From Saccharomycopsis fibuligera x Saccharomycopsis cf. fibuligera (Eukaryota > Ascomycota > Saccharomycetes > Ascoideales > Saccharomycopsidaceae), in the NCBI GenBank assembly GCA_001936135.1, contig CP012811.1, forward strand, positions 1,302,001-1,366,000: a DNA stretch of 64,000 bases, given 5' to 3'. The notes under the pieces are model-generated. The model did no database searches. It saw nothing but the letters and a program-made list of their open reading frames with translations, and was not told the origin of the DNA. Each line of letters begins with the position of its first letter. The first letter of the stretch is position 1. Shown piece after piece: positions 1 to 10,071 of this stretch. Made by a program: the position numbers and the translations under genes.

Positions 1-907
1 GCAACCATGTCATTGATCTTTTAGCAAGTACCCCTTCACGATCATAAATCCTCTCGTTTTCCAACTTGGATACAATCTGCGCCACCGTATATTTCCTATC
101 CAAACCTCTTTCCACCGCCTCATAAATTGGCTTCATTCGGCCGTATTTCTTGGACACCGGATGGTGCGCCCCACCTCTCCATTTCGCACCATGCTCTTGT
201 TCAAGGACTCTGATGGCTGGCCCACCGTTACTTCCGTACAAGTACTCTCTAACCACTTCTTCCACCGAATCAGTAACTTTGGTCAATTTGTAAAGCGGTT
301 CAAGTTTGTGTTTTTTAGCTAGCCGCACACTAACAGGAGACTCTATGGCCTCTGTTCCTAATGCTTCTGGCGATTCCTCAGGATCATGATCTGTCGTTGT
401 TGCCGCAGTACCGGTATCATTACTGCCATTAGCGTCACTAACAGCATTAGTATCATTTACATCGTTAACATCATCAACATCATTAGTAGAGGAAGCAGTA
501 GTTGCATTAGAAGAAAGCGTTGATGCTCTCGTACGTCTAGGATTGTGTGCATGAATGCGGAGATTGGGCTGTCCAATATGGTTCGACGTTATTGTTGATG
601 CGGGGCTTCTAAGGAGCGATGAATTACCCAAAATATTAGAAGGACGATGCGTTAGCTGCAGCGGATGTATGTCTTGTGGTTGCTGTTGCTGTTGCTGCTG
701 TATTTGTGTATGATGGTGCTGGAGGTGTGGCAGTTGGTGTTGTGAATGATGTTGGTGTGACTGCGGAGGTAGACCAAGTGGCTGATGCAGACTTGGATGG
801 TGGTTTAGTGGAGGTGGCTGTTGATGTGATGAATGATGCGGTGGAGCAGGCAAAGCCGTTTGTTGTTGTGGTTGTTGTGGTTGTTGTGGTTGTTGTGGTT
901 GTTGTGG

Positions 908-962
<55 letters not shown>

Positions 963-1909
963 GGTTGTTGTTGTTGTTGTGATTGTTGTTGTTGTTGTTG
1001 TGGTTGTTGTTGTTGTGGTTGTTGTTGTTGTGGTGGTGGTTGTGGTTGTGGTTGTGGTTGTGGTTGACGGCCATAAATGGTATTGGTTGTATCAAGAAGA
1101 CTGCGATTCAGAGCACTCAAGTTGGGAAATGAGCCACTAGTACCGTTTAACTGGTTAGTGATGCTTTGAATTGATGCAAGATTACCATCATTAGTGGGTG
1201 GTGTGGTACTTGTGTGAAGAGCACTATTGGCAGTACCATTAAGACTTTGATGAAGGTTATTGGACGACATTATGTTAGTCTGTAATAAAGCAGAGTTGTG
1301 ACTTGATGGTCCCGTCATTGTTGTGCCGATATGTGAAGTAGATACCGTATTACTATTGCTCGAATTGTTGTTACTGCCACTACCAGAAGGAGTATTATTT
1401 GTAGGATTAATGACGTTGGCAAGAGCGTTGGAATGGCTAAGACCATTGCCTGTGTTGTTGGTGTTATTATTATTGTTGTTGTTGGTGTTTGCCATCGACC
1501 CATTATTGTTATGATCACTGGTACCGGAAACTAACGAGTCAGCATTGATGTTGGTGGGCGTGTTAAATTTGAATTTTTGATACACTTTCCCATTTGTCTC
1601 AAATGCTGTCTTGAAGTAGTCGGACAATAATGCATTTTGGTACTCTATGGCTCGACTTTGATACTCTACTGTCTGAGTAAGCTTATCATTCTGATTTTGC
1701 AATTTTTTGAGTTGATAGTACACTGATTCCAACTTTTTGTATAAATCATTGATAGCATTTTTGGAATGCACATCATCATCCATACCTAAATTGAGAGCAT
1801 CAGTGCCGGAATGCGTCGTTATACGCTGGTCATTTGCGTGATTAGCCAAGTGATATTCAAACTGATTTGGACTGAACCCGTTATTGCCTCCCAATGGGAG
1901 ACGCGACAT
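1..1909 (-). CDS. GCR1_C-domain transcription factor (Gcr1/Hot1/Msn1 family), C-terminus cut by window edge
   Basis: The frame starts at the ATG on the minus strand at 1909 and stays open to position 1, giving at least 636 residues. Residues about 38-75 form a predicted coiled coil rich in Lys, Gln and Leu. The middle is low complexity: Asn/Ser/Thr-rich, then a very long CAA-encoded Gln tract with Pro-Gln repeats (roughly plus-strand 860-1075). From about residue 530 a basic, aromatic segment contains EYLYG, LEQEHGAKWRGG, YGRMKPIYEAVERG and KLENER, in the order of the GCR1_C DNA-binding domain. Family members activate glycolytic or osmotic-stress genes together with partner factors. Which paralogue this corresponds to cannot be settled here, because the last residues lie outside the window. 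The neighbouring 3 kb gap upstream is consistent with a complex promoter. Confidence 0.75.
860..1075 (-). repeat. CAA/CCA glutamine-rich trinucleotide tract inside the GCR1_C gene
   Basis: On the plus strand this reads as long runs of TTG broken by TGG, which is CAA and CCA in the coding frame. It encodes poly-Gln and Pro-Gln blocks. The run is almost pure CAA with no CAG interruptions that I could see, so it is likely to vary in length between strains. It also opens false frames (poly-Asn and poly-Val) in the other readings. Confidence 0.9.
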
Positions 1910-2754
1910 TGTGATGCTTTTCAATAATTAAAAGATGTCTTTTTAATATGTTTGGCTAAAATATTGAAGCTACTAAATGCTATGTTCGTAAGTATAAAGG
2001 AAAATATAGTGTACAGCTCAATGACTTTGTTTGTCTTGTCCTCGAGGATTCCTAGTGTTGAACAAGGGCTTCAAAATAAAAAGTGTGTGGAGCACTATCC
2101 CCAAATCAACAACTTAAATTTCGACAAGTGAGTGATAGCGAAACAAAAATAAAAGTCAGCTCTATGTGTTTGCCTGGCTTATGTAACGATTATTTTTGAC
2201 TTGACCCGCGAATTCTCCCTCAAAGCGTTCTTCTAAAAAACAGTATTAAAAGGCGCGTTAAAACAGATAATCTGTCTCTAAACTATGGACTATAAACAGC
2301 TCAGTGATTTTGCTGTTATACTAAAACTGTTGTTTGTTGTAAATGCTGGCAGCTATGATGTGCTATAGTATGAGAGCGTTACTCTCCTACTCAATGAGCT
2401 CTTTTCCTGGATCGTTTTTGTCAAAGTACAGTATCTTTTAATCAAAAAATAACATGTCTATAGTGACAAGAAAAAAATCAAAAAGGCAGAGGAAATCGAG
2501 ATTGTGCAGCGTCCCAGAAGGAAATTAGGACAAAGGTGTCCTGTTCTTGCTAAGAGCCCTGGCCCGGGTACTGTCCCACCACCACACATCGCTTCCATCG
2601 GCTTGAATTCTTCCTTCCGGCATCGATGTAACTAAAGAAATGGGCACATAACCAGATGCAGTACTTGACATGTGTAAATGTGATTAAAATGGATACTTAA
2701 AAATAGATATTTCTCTGTAAAGCTGAGGGAAGACCAAAAAGAAAGAATAAAAAA

Positions 2755-2808
2755 TAGTAGTAGTAGTAGTAGTAGTAGTAGTAATAATAATAATAATAAT
2801 AATAATAA
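2755..2808. repeat. (TAG)n(TAA)n microsatellite
   Basis: About nine TAG triplets are followed directly by about nine TAA triplets in non-coding DNA. It is a compound trinucleotide microsatellite in which one motif has grown out of the other by a single base change. Confidence 0.9.
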
Positions 2809-4804
2809 AGAATTGCTGTCGAGCATCAAAACTTTTTCTTGTGGCTACTAGCAATATATAATATATCCCTTGGAAAAGTATAGTTAATAAATCAATTATA
2901 ACTGGACGTGGTCCTTTTATATCATAAAATTCATTTTTTATGTAACTTGGAGAGAAAAACCCATGAGAATTGCAAAAATTAAAAGTCTCATCTGGAAAAG
3001 CTAACGAACTCCTTCATTCCTGTTAAAATGTTAAAAAAAATTTAGATTTCAAATAAACTCATTTTTTCGGTCAGCTTCATTCTATCATATGTTTGATAGC
3101 ACTTTGCAATAGTAGAGCTAAATGTCATATTTTCTTTGTTTATTACTATCAGCATCAATAGTTAATAGCCTCAGAAAGTAGCTTTCAAAAATTAATGCTC
3201 GAAAAAAAAACTAAATATGCAAAGTAGACAAGGACGATCATTAAGTAATATGCAATGAGCTCCCGAATACATAATTAAATCAAAAAATGCAGTGTAATAG
3301 CTAAAGAAGTTCCAACTTGGTAACCCACAAGAAAGTTTAAAGATTACATGAAGCATCTATAAATACAGGCAGATTAATTGAAGAAGCAGCAACTCAGTTA
3401 ACCTACAAGTCTATTAATTGATGATTCATTGTTTTAATTTGTGATCTCTGTTTTGATCGAGCCAATTCACCCCACCGACACATGGTTGATAAATCAGCAA
3501 AGGAATTGAAGAGATTGCTTTTTTTTTTTTTTTTTTTGATTTACTTCTCAACCACGTTCACAAAGTTGCCTATCACTGCCGGGCCCACGTTGCAATCCTC
3601 AACGAATCGATATCTTACAAGCTCTACACCTTAAACGGCAGACAATATAAGAGAGTCTATGATACAATGGAAATCAATATTATTGACAATAGCATTGTAG
3701 ATGCGGAGCACAATATTTTAAATTTTTTAGTTTTCTGTGCTATTATTTTTTTTACCTACAGCAGTAAAAATATTAAATCAAAGGTTTCAAATAAAGTTGT
3801 TTTATTACAGTACTCGAAACACCTCGCATACAGAAAAAAGAGAAAAAGTATGCGTTAGTCTGTTGCAAATATGAGACGAACTTAGCGCGGAGGATAATCA
3901 CTAATTACGACCAGTAAAAGTCCACAGTGCAATATTAGAAGAAGACTTATTAAGAATTTTTACGAACATACGCAACTAGCAATGCGCCTGCAGGTAGAAT
4001 GTAGAATCAAAATATCAGAGACGGGAATTATCCATGGAAAACAGAAGCAGCAGCGAGTTGTGTAAAACCATAAATGATTATAAGCCATCAGTCACTTTTT
4101 CTTGGCGGACCAACGGTGCCAAAGTGCTGTGCACAAATTGCTTCATTTTTTGCAGCTTATGTTCTAAAACAGCACAATTGCAGACACGCACATGCGTACT
4201 GGTATTGTCTACGGGCGTCGCTGCGTAAAAATATTGCACGATTCTTTTTTTTTTTTTCTTTTTTTTCTGCAGTTCTTTTTTTTCTGTCGTTTGTCATTCC
4301 TCGATAAAAACCTCTTGGTAATAGAACTGATGCAGCGAATAATACAAAACCACTCGTCTGTTTTTCAAACTTTTGCAGGCTGGGATCATAATGCATCAAA
4401 ATATTAACAGAAAATTTGCTTGAATACGTACTTAAAGTGAAGAAAAATCAGCGAACATACTCGAGTAAGCCCAACGGGTAAAAAAGCCTGAATAAGACAG
4501 GAGTGGGAAAAGTTTAAGTGGAAAAAATGAGAAGGGTGAACAGCATGATGTTGCATTTCGATGCACAGTATCGGAAAATTTGTCACACACCGCAGGATGA
4601 TAACGTTTTTTCTCAAACAAGGTTTAGGATTTCTTTTTTTCTTCTTATTTTTTAATCTTTCTCTGTCTTTCTTCTGAGGCGAAAATTTTCGTTTTCATCA
4701 TGCCTAAACTGTGCAGCTGTTGCTCTTAAGACAATAAAAAGCTATTATTAGCTTGTTGTGGCGGCTTTATGAATCGTGGGCATCTTTTTAGCTCGATCAT
4801 TATC

Positions 4805-4812
4805 TATATAAA
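4805..4812 (+). promoter_or_regulatory. TATA box of the EEP-family gene
   Basis: TATATAAA lies about 115 bp before the ATG at 4925, in the usual range for a yeast TATA element. No other plus-strand gene is close. Confidence 0.55.
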
Positions 4813-4924
4813 GTTTTGTATCTTCCCGGACTTGATCTCAAATCTACCACCAAGTTTTCGTTTATTTACATTAGATTTCACAACTTATATCTCACATTTA
4901 ACTACATTCGAATAAAGCAAAAAG

Positions 4925-6160
4925 ATGAAGTCTGTTAATTGCATTTTTGGTGCTTACTTTTTGCTATCTTCTTTCTACATTTTCTACACGTTTTTGCACA
5001 ATCAGCAGTATCAAGTGCCGTCAGCCAGTAGAATTGCTAAGAGAAGTCACAATGCAACTCTGGCTGTACCACCATCATCTGCTGAGAATTCAGACAACTC
5101 CACAAATACCGGATCTTCTCATATGCCTTCTACGTCTTTAGCCACCTCATCTAACTCAAATTCTGAATCATTTAAATTGAGAGTTCAAAGTTGGAACATT
5201 AGAAGTGCTTTCTTGCTTAAAAACTATGTCCCAATCAATGTCACTTTAGAATCTTTAAGAGACAGCAACACTCCAACTAACGATGAAGAAGCTAATTACT
5301 ACTGGAACTGGAAAGAAAACTCCTGGTGTGCTAGAAGAATTGAGTTGGCTCAATACGTTGAATTTGTCCAACCTGATATCTTTGCTGTTGAAGAAGCTTT
5401 GCATTTGCAAGTCCAGGATTTGAACGACTTGTTGCCTGATTATGATTGGGTCGGGGTTGGTAGAACTGACAACAAAACTAAAGGGGAATATGAAGCAATC
5501 TTTTACAACAAGAATACCGTTAAATTGGAAAACTGGGACACATTCTGGCTCTCTGATGATCCATTCATCCCATCTAAGGCCAAATGCGCTGGTTCTGTGC
5601 GTTCTGCTACTGTTGCTAATTTCGCTTACGCTTCCAGTGGTGCCCCATTTACTATCATCAACACTCATTGGGATGATAAATGTAACGAGGCTAGAGAATT
5701 AGGTGCTTCATTGATTAAATACAGAGGTGCCTACGAATTTGAAAACCACAAAGGTCCAGTTATTTTGACTGGCGATTTTAACTCTGAAGCCAATGGTGAA
5801 ACTAACGGTGGCTATCAAATTGTTACTGGCAATAACCAATCCAAAGCAATCAACTCAACTTTTGAATCCGTCTACAAATCAAATGTTGCGACTGATTTCA
5901 AGTTCACTGACAGCTACTTGGAAGCCAAGCCAGAAAACAGAATTGGAAATTATGCCACATTCACTGGATTTTACAAGATTGGAGACAGTAGCAAGTTCAC
6001 AAGAATCGATTTTCATATGGCAGGTACCAACGGAAATGACAACAAGGGTGTGACAGTGAAAAGACATTACACACCGGATATGTTCTCTGATATTGGTTTC
6101 CATTTGTCAGATCACAGATCTGTTATTAGTGATTATGAAATCATTCCAAATTCGGAATGA
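4925..6160 (+). CDS. Membrane-anchored or secreted endonuclease/exonuclease/phosphatase (EEP) family protein
   Basis: 411 residues. The N-terminal hydrophobic stretch (about residues 7-25) is a signal anchor or signal peptide, followed by a Ser/Thr/Asn-rich linker to about residue 80. The rest is an EEP (DNase I-like) fold: SWNIR near the start, the metal-binding Glu in VEEA (E156/E157), THWDD in the middle, TGDFN (D284, N286) and the terminal SDHRS (D396, H397). All the usual catalytic positions look intact, so it should be an active Mg-dependent phosphodiesterase or phosphatase of the fungal extracellular group. Substrate cannot be told from sequence. The start is supported by an A-rich context (AAAAAG before ATG) and by a TATA box at 4805. 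The gene stands alone, with 3 kb empty before it and 1.8 kb after it. Confidence 0.85.
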   Translation: MKSVNCIFGAYFLLSSFYIFYTFLHNQQYQVPSASRIAKRSHNATLAVPPSSAENSDNSTNTGSSHMPSTSLATSSNSNSESFKLRVQSWNIRSAFLLKNYVPINVTLESLRDSNTPTNDEEANYYWNWKENSWCARRIELAQYVEFVQPDIFAVEEALHLQVQDLNDLLPDYDWVGVGRTDNKTKGEYEAIFYNKNTVKLENWDTFWLSDDPFIPSKAKCAGSVRSATVANFAYASSGAPFTIINTHWDDKCNEARELGASLIKYRGAYEFENHKGPVILTGDFNSEANGETNGGYQIVTGNNQSKAINSTFESVYKSNVATDFKFTDSYLEAKPENRIGNYATFTGFYKIGDSSKFTRIDFHMAGTNGNDNKGVTVKRHYTPDMFSDIGFHLSDHRSVISDYEIIPNSE

Positions 6161-7966
6161 TTCAGTTTGCTGACTACTTGTACTTTCACAAGTAAAGTAC
6201 CATTGCTTATTTCATAAATACAGCTTCTTTTTTGATAGACTTTTTAGTTTTGCAATTGCCTGCTTTGCTTTTGATAAAATTCTGCTAATTTCTTCTTTCA
6301 AGTCATGGGTTGGTGTCATAAAGACTTCCTTTTGCCTTCGAGGTGTTAATAATTTTTTTTTTTTTATAGTTTTTTTGCATTTTTTGTCCTGTTGTTCTCT
6401 TTTTCCTCTTTGTTTAGATCTGCCTAATTACTTGACTTGCTTGCGTCACCTCAAAGTAAATCCAATATTTGTAAAAAATCATAGATAAACCGTACTTTGA
6501 AGCGATACGGTATTCAAACAAGTCCTCCTTTACATAATGTTTTATCAACTTGAAATTAATTACTTGCAATAGCCGCCAGTTACAAATTGTGTAATTACTG
6601 CTATAGCATGGAACGCCACTCGTATTGCATTTTGGAGGAAGACTGCTACGTTCAATAACAAAAATATTTGTCGGCCGTGCCTTGCATGGGTAGTGGTGTT
6701 GTGCAAACCTTCATTGTTGCTACTGGGTGTATTTGATTAATTGGGCAATTTTGAATACTCCAGCCATGTTGATTTATTAACATGTACGTTCATGCAGAAC
6801 CAGAGAAAACAGATGGAAAATATTTAAAAAATAAGTTTTCGCCCCGGCCCACGTTCTTGTAAGCCTGATCCACATGAGGGTACCTGTTATTCAAGGAAAA
6901 TTGAGCTTTAAGCCAGCTTACATGAACATAAGCCTGACTATTATTTTTTTTTGTTGGTGATCTACTGCTGTTACTAGACAAGCTCCTTTTAAGTTTTCCT
7001 TGATTTTTGGTTTTCATCCCTGATGGTATCCTCTCGTAAAATAAAATAATCGATTGCATTTTTTCACATACCACATATATTATGCGCAACGTGGGCTCAG
7101 CACAAATGCTTGTTGTTCTTGGCATTAACATCACACATCGAACATTTTTATAGTAAGTATTGTTCGCAAACTTTTAGTACCTTTGACAATCTGCTTTCCG
7201 CATTCTGCTAAACAATAAAACCCTTTCGTTTCTTTGCGTCAGTGCTAAATCTTCTTTATGAAATAGGATATAGCTAGCATAATCTTAATTGTCACATGCT
7301 GTAGGGATGAAAAACCGCAAGTCTTATAGACCGCAAATCTTACGAACGTGTGCCCCCTCCAAATATGGCGATATAGTTACAGTAAGCTTTTTTTATTATT
7401 AATACATCTCTAAAATGACTCCCAGGACAAATGCGAAGTTATCAAAGCAAGCAAAGCCACAACTTCAATTATCTTAATCTTACACCACAGGCAGTGGCTT
7501 TGCTATTATTATTCAATAAGGTAATGTGCAGTTCCAGTACGGTATGGTACATTAATGCATTGCAATTACTTCCTTTAATTTACTTTCTCTATATCAATCT
7601 TAGCAAGAATTTTGAAGTCCAAACATTATGGCGTTACTGTCATATATGATCAGAGTTGGTATTGTTGAACGATATTCTGAAGTTAACAATTTATTTCATG
7701 AAAAATAGCTCTTTTTAAGTAACTCAATAGGCCACAAGGTGTAAAATTGGGTCTAAGGTAGGTAGAGATAGACAAAAGAAACACTAAGGTCATCATTAAA
7801 TGTTTACAATAGTCTACACAATTTTGAGTTACGCCATACAATAACAGGAAAACCAAATATACGAAGAAGGGTATGTAAAACTATGATCCAAAAAAATGCG
7901 TTTCATTAAAATATATTCATAAAACCATCATTAGTATTAATCTTTGTAAAAAGTATATGTAGAGAT
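6161..7966. other. Gene-free convergent interval (1.8 kb)
   Basis: This lies between the 3' ends of the EEP gene and MAK11. It is AT-rich with T-runs near 6352-6370 that can serve as 3' processing signals. Open frames at 6790-7134 (minus) and 7431-7649 (plus) have no family I recognise. The second would need an upstream exon or a different start. I call neither a gene. Confidence 0.55.
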
Positions 7967-9196
7967 CTATTCAACTTGCACATCTGCTTTCTTCTTATTT
8001 TTTGCCTTATTCTTATTCTTCTTTCTCTTCTTTTGACTAGTATCATTGCCAAAAAGCATTTTCTTTGTACCTTCACCATCCGTCTCGTACTCACTTTCAG
8101 TTTTATAGCCTTGATCGTCCTCCAATGTTCTTTTCTTCATACTATCGGCCTTCTCAACTGATTCAGGCACAATTTCAACACAGTTCAATCTTTCACCTGC
8201 GTCGTAGACAGCAATTTGTTCCTTGGTATCTATATTCCACACAACTATCTTTCCATCAGAGGAAATGGAAACCAAGTAATCCGTATTGCTTTGCTCTGGT
8301 CTGTAAATTTTGAAATCTTTTATACGGTTAGTGTGTCCAATAAGTTTAAAAGCTGGTTCGTCAAATTTTGGCGCTGTTTCTTCCTCATTTGATTCGGTTT
8401 CTGAGCCAGAGTCACTGACAGAAACTTTAACAAGCTCTTCGAATTTATAAAATTCCATAAAGGCGTTGTTAAGTCCGATAACTAAATATTCAGTATCTTG
8501 TATTTTGTAAAGCTCTAAATGCATTATCGTGCTCTTAAGTTCGAGAATCTTGACAACTTTACAAGTATTGGTACTGTAAATGAGCACTTTATTCAAAAGC
8601 GCCACAAGAAAATAGTCACCTGAAATGGACCATCTAATAAATTGTGGTTTTTGTGCTTTAGTGTTCTCGTATTTCAATCTCAATACAGCTGCTTTTTTCA
8701 CTGTCATCAAATTCCACAACCTTAGAGTATTGTCAGCGGAACAACTGATGGCGATCTTATTGGAAGGATGGATCGCTAAGTCAGTTACTGCTTCTTTATG
8801 CCCTTTCAACTTGCCAAAGATTTCCCAGTCTTTCACTCTCCAGATAATGATTGACTTATCATTAGAGCCAGATAGAAGCCATTTCCCATTGTTAGAGAAA
8901 CGGAGAGTGTTGATGGAACCTTCGTGCGACAACAAATCGCCTAACTCTTTTCTCTTTTGCAAATCATAAATTTTGATATGCTCGTCTTTGGAACCAGAAA
9001 CTAAGTATCTTTTAGAGGCACTAACACAGTAAATTGAAAGAGAATGGGATTCTAAGTGGAAGATGGGCTGGAATACTGGAGTTTTTGCTTTATCGCTAGG
9101 CAAAATTAGGGACACACAAAGCATATTGTGCTCGTAAGATCCCGTCAAGATTCTAAACTGAACAGAACCAGAATTGTATTGTGGTGTGCTAGTCAT
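7967..9196 (-). CDS. MAK11: MAK11, WD40 60S ribosome biogenesis factor (PAK1IP1 family)
   Basis: 409 residues. The N-terminus carries FRILTGSYEHN, SHSLSIYCVSASKRYLVSGS and DEHIKIYDLQKRKELG, which match yeast Mak11 closely. At least four WD40 repeats are visible (SGSKDEHIKIYD, SGSNDKSIIIWR, SCSADNTLRLWN, SISSDGKIVVWN). An acidic linker (about residues 260-280) precedes the last propeller blades, and the C-terminus is a Lys-rich nucleolar-type tail. Mak11 acts in early pre-60S assembly in the nucleolus and is needed for 60S levels. The length is slightly shorter than the Saccharomyces protein. The ATG at 9196 precedes a natural Ser/Thr-rich start. It is divergent from TSC2 with an 875 bp shared promoter region. 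I found no in-frame CTG codon. Confidence 0.93.
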   Translation of the reverse strand: MTSTPQYNSGSVQFRILTGSYEHNMLCVSLILPSDKAKTPVFQPIFHLESHSLSIYCVSASKRYLVSGSKDEHIKIYDLQKRKELGDLLSHEGSINTLRFSNNGKWLLSGSNDKSIIIWRVKDWEIFGKLKGHKEAVTDLAIHPSNKIAISCSADNTLRLWNLMTVKKAAVLRLKYENTKAQKPQFIRWSISGDYFLVALLNKVLIYSTNTCKVVKILELKSTIMHLELYKIQDTEYLVIGLNNAFMEFYKFEELVKVSVSDSGSETESNEEETAPKFDEPAFKLIGHTNRIKDFKIYRPEQSNTDYLVSISSDGKIVVWNIDTKEQIAVYDAGERLNCVEIVPESVEKADSMKKRTLEDDQGYKTESEYETDGEGTKKMLFGNDTSQKKRKKNKNKAKNKKKADVQVE

Positions 9197-10071
9197 TGTG
9201 ATTTATGTGCAGTTGATTTGTGGAGCAGTTTTGAAGCAGTTTTTAACAGAACTAACTTCACTCCTATGGTTCTTAGTTTAGATAGTGATGTCTTCTAAGT
9301 ATTAAAAATAAAAATAAAAATAAAATTTTTTTTCTCTTCTTTTTCCTTGCCCATCGCCTATGATATGCGCACCATACCGCATAATGATACATATACATGC
9401 AACACAGTCTTATTTGTAGTTTTTAATTTACAACAAACTATCAAAGTTAAACAAATTTAAAATGAGTGATACTTCTTAATACTACTAGAGGTAGTTGTTT
9501 TACAGCCTTGTTATAAAACTAGTTGAGGTGTAGATGCAATGAAATCAACTTTGACATATCAACACTCGAACGCACGTCTTTGATCGATGAAGTATTTGCA
9601 CGAAAAGCATGTAATCTAACAGCCATAAACTCACTAGATGTACCATTAAGAAATCATCTCCTTATAATTAAAACAAGAATTTTTTACACCAAGAATTTGT
9701 TTAGTCTCAAACCTCGAAACAGGACTGTCTCTTGGTGATACAGCCGTACGTTTCCAATGAATAGCTGTAGCCAATAAGTACGGCCGCGACGCGTGCACGT
9801 GAAAACAAAACAAAGACAAAAAGAAAAAATGTCAGAACTCTTGAGGCATCAGTTAATGGTTCATGTCAGGCGCTGCTAAAGCTTAAGAGAGAATACGCTC
9901 AGACTACGTCGACAGTTGATCAGGAGTACATGATATCTAGTTTCTATATCCCCGAAAAGTCAAATATTCCAAGGCTTCTTGTTTATCATCCACTCAATTT
10001 AATCATTAGTTTATCTGACCGGGTATAAATGTCGAAGTTATTATCATCAACGCTTGCATACTGAACCAAAG
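9197..10071. other. Shared promoter region of MAK11 and TSC2 (875 bp)
   Basis: It contains A/T tracts resembling the ribosome-biogenesis RRPE element near 9322-9331, a TATAAAT at 10024 close to the TSC2 start, and a GC-rich stretch near 9780-9800. Open frames without a proper start codon occur at about 9523-9738 and 9829-10024. I do not call them genes. Confidence 0.6.
9322..9358 (-). promoter_or_regulatory. RRPE-like and PAC-like elements of MAK11
   Basis: Read on the minus strand there is a PAC-like GGCGATGG (9351-9358) and an AAAATTTTA stretch resembling RRPE (about 9322-9331), roughly 130-160 bp before the MAK11 ATG. PAC and RRPE pairs are typical of ribosome biogenesis promoters in budding yeasts. 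The PAC match is imperfect. Confidence 0.35.

Larger units (their letters stand above)
1910..4924. other. Gene-free interval (3.0 kb) between divergent genes
   Basis: No convincing gene is seen on either strand. It holds a TAG/TAA trinucleotide repeat near 2755-2808, a T-run ending at about 3538, and a TATA box at 4805. Frames of about 60-80 codons at 3667, 4034 and 4157 are low complexity and unlike the coding style of the neighbours. The length suggests an extended promoter for the GCR1_C-type factor on the left. Confidence 0.6.

Noticed and set aside
805-1140. Poly-Asn and poly-Val frames over the GCR1_C gene
   Set aside because: They are shadow readings of the CAA/CCA tract. The Gln frame continues as a single long protein on both sides.
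6790-7134. Minus-strand frame of about 114 codons after the EEP gene
   Set aside because: It begins at GTG, has no recognised motif and no promoter-like region. The composition is not like nearby genes.
7431-7649. Plus-strand frame of 72 codons with a hydrophobic middle
   Set aside because: It could be a second exon, since an ATG frame just upstream at about 7414 ends early and a CACAG acceptor follows. I found no donor or branch site to join them and no family match.
9829-10024. Open frame ahead of TSC2 with a protein-like stretch
   Set aside because: The long frame has no ATG at its start. The well-placed ATG at 9829 is in another frame and stops after 16 codons. No splice signals make sense of it.
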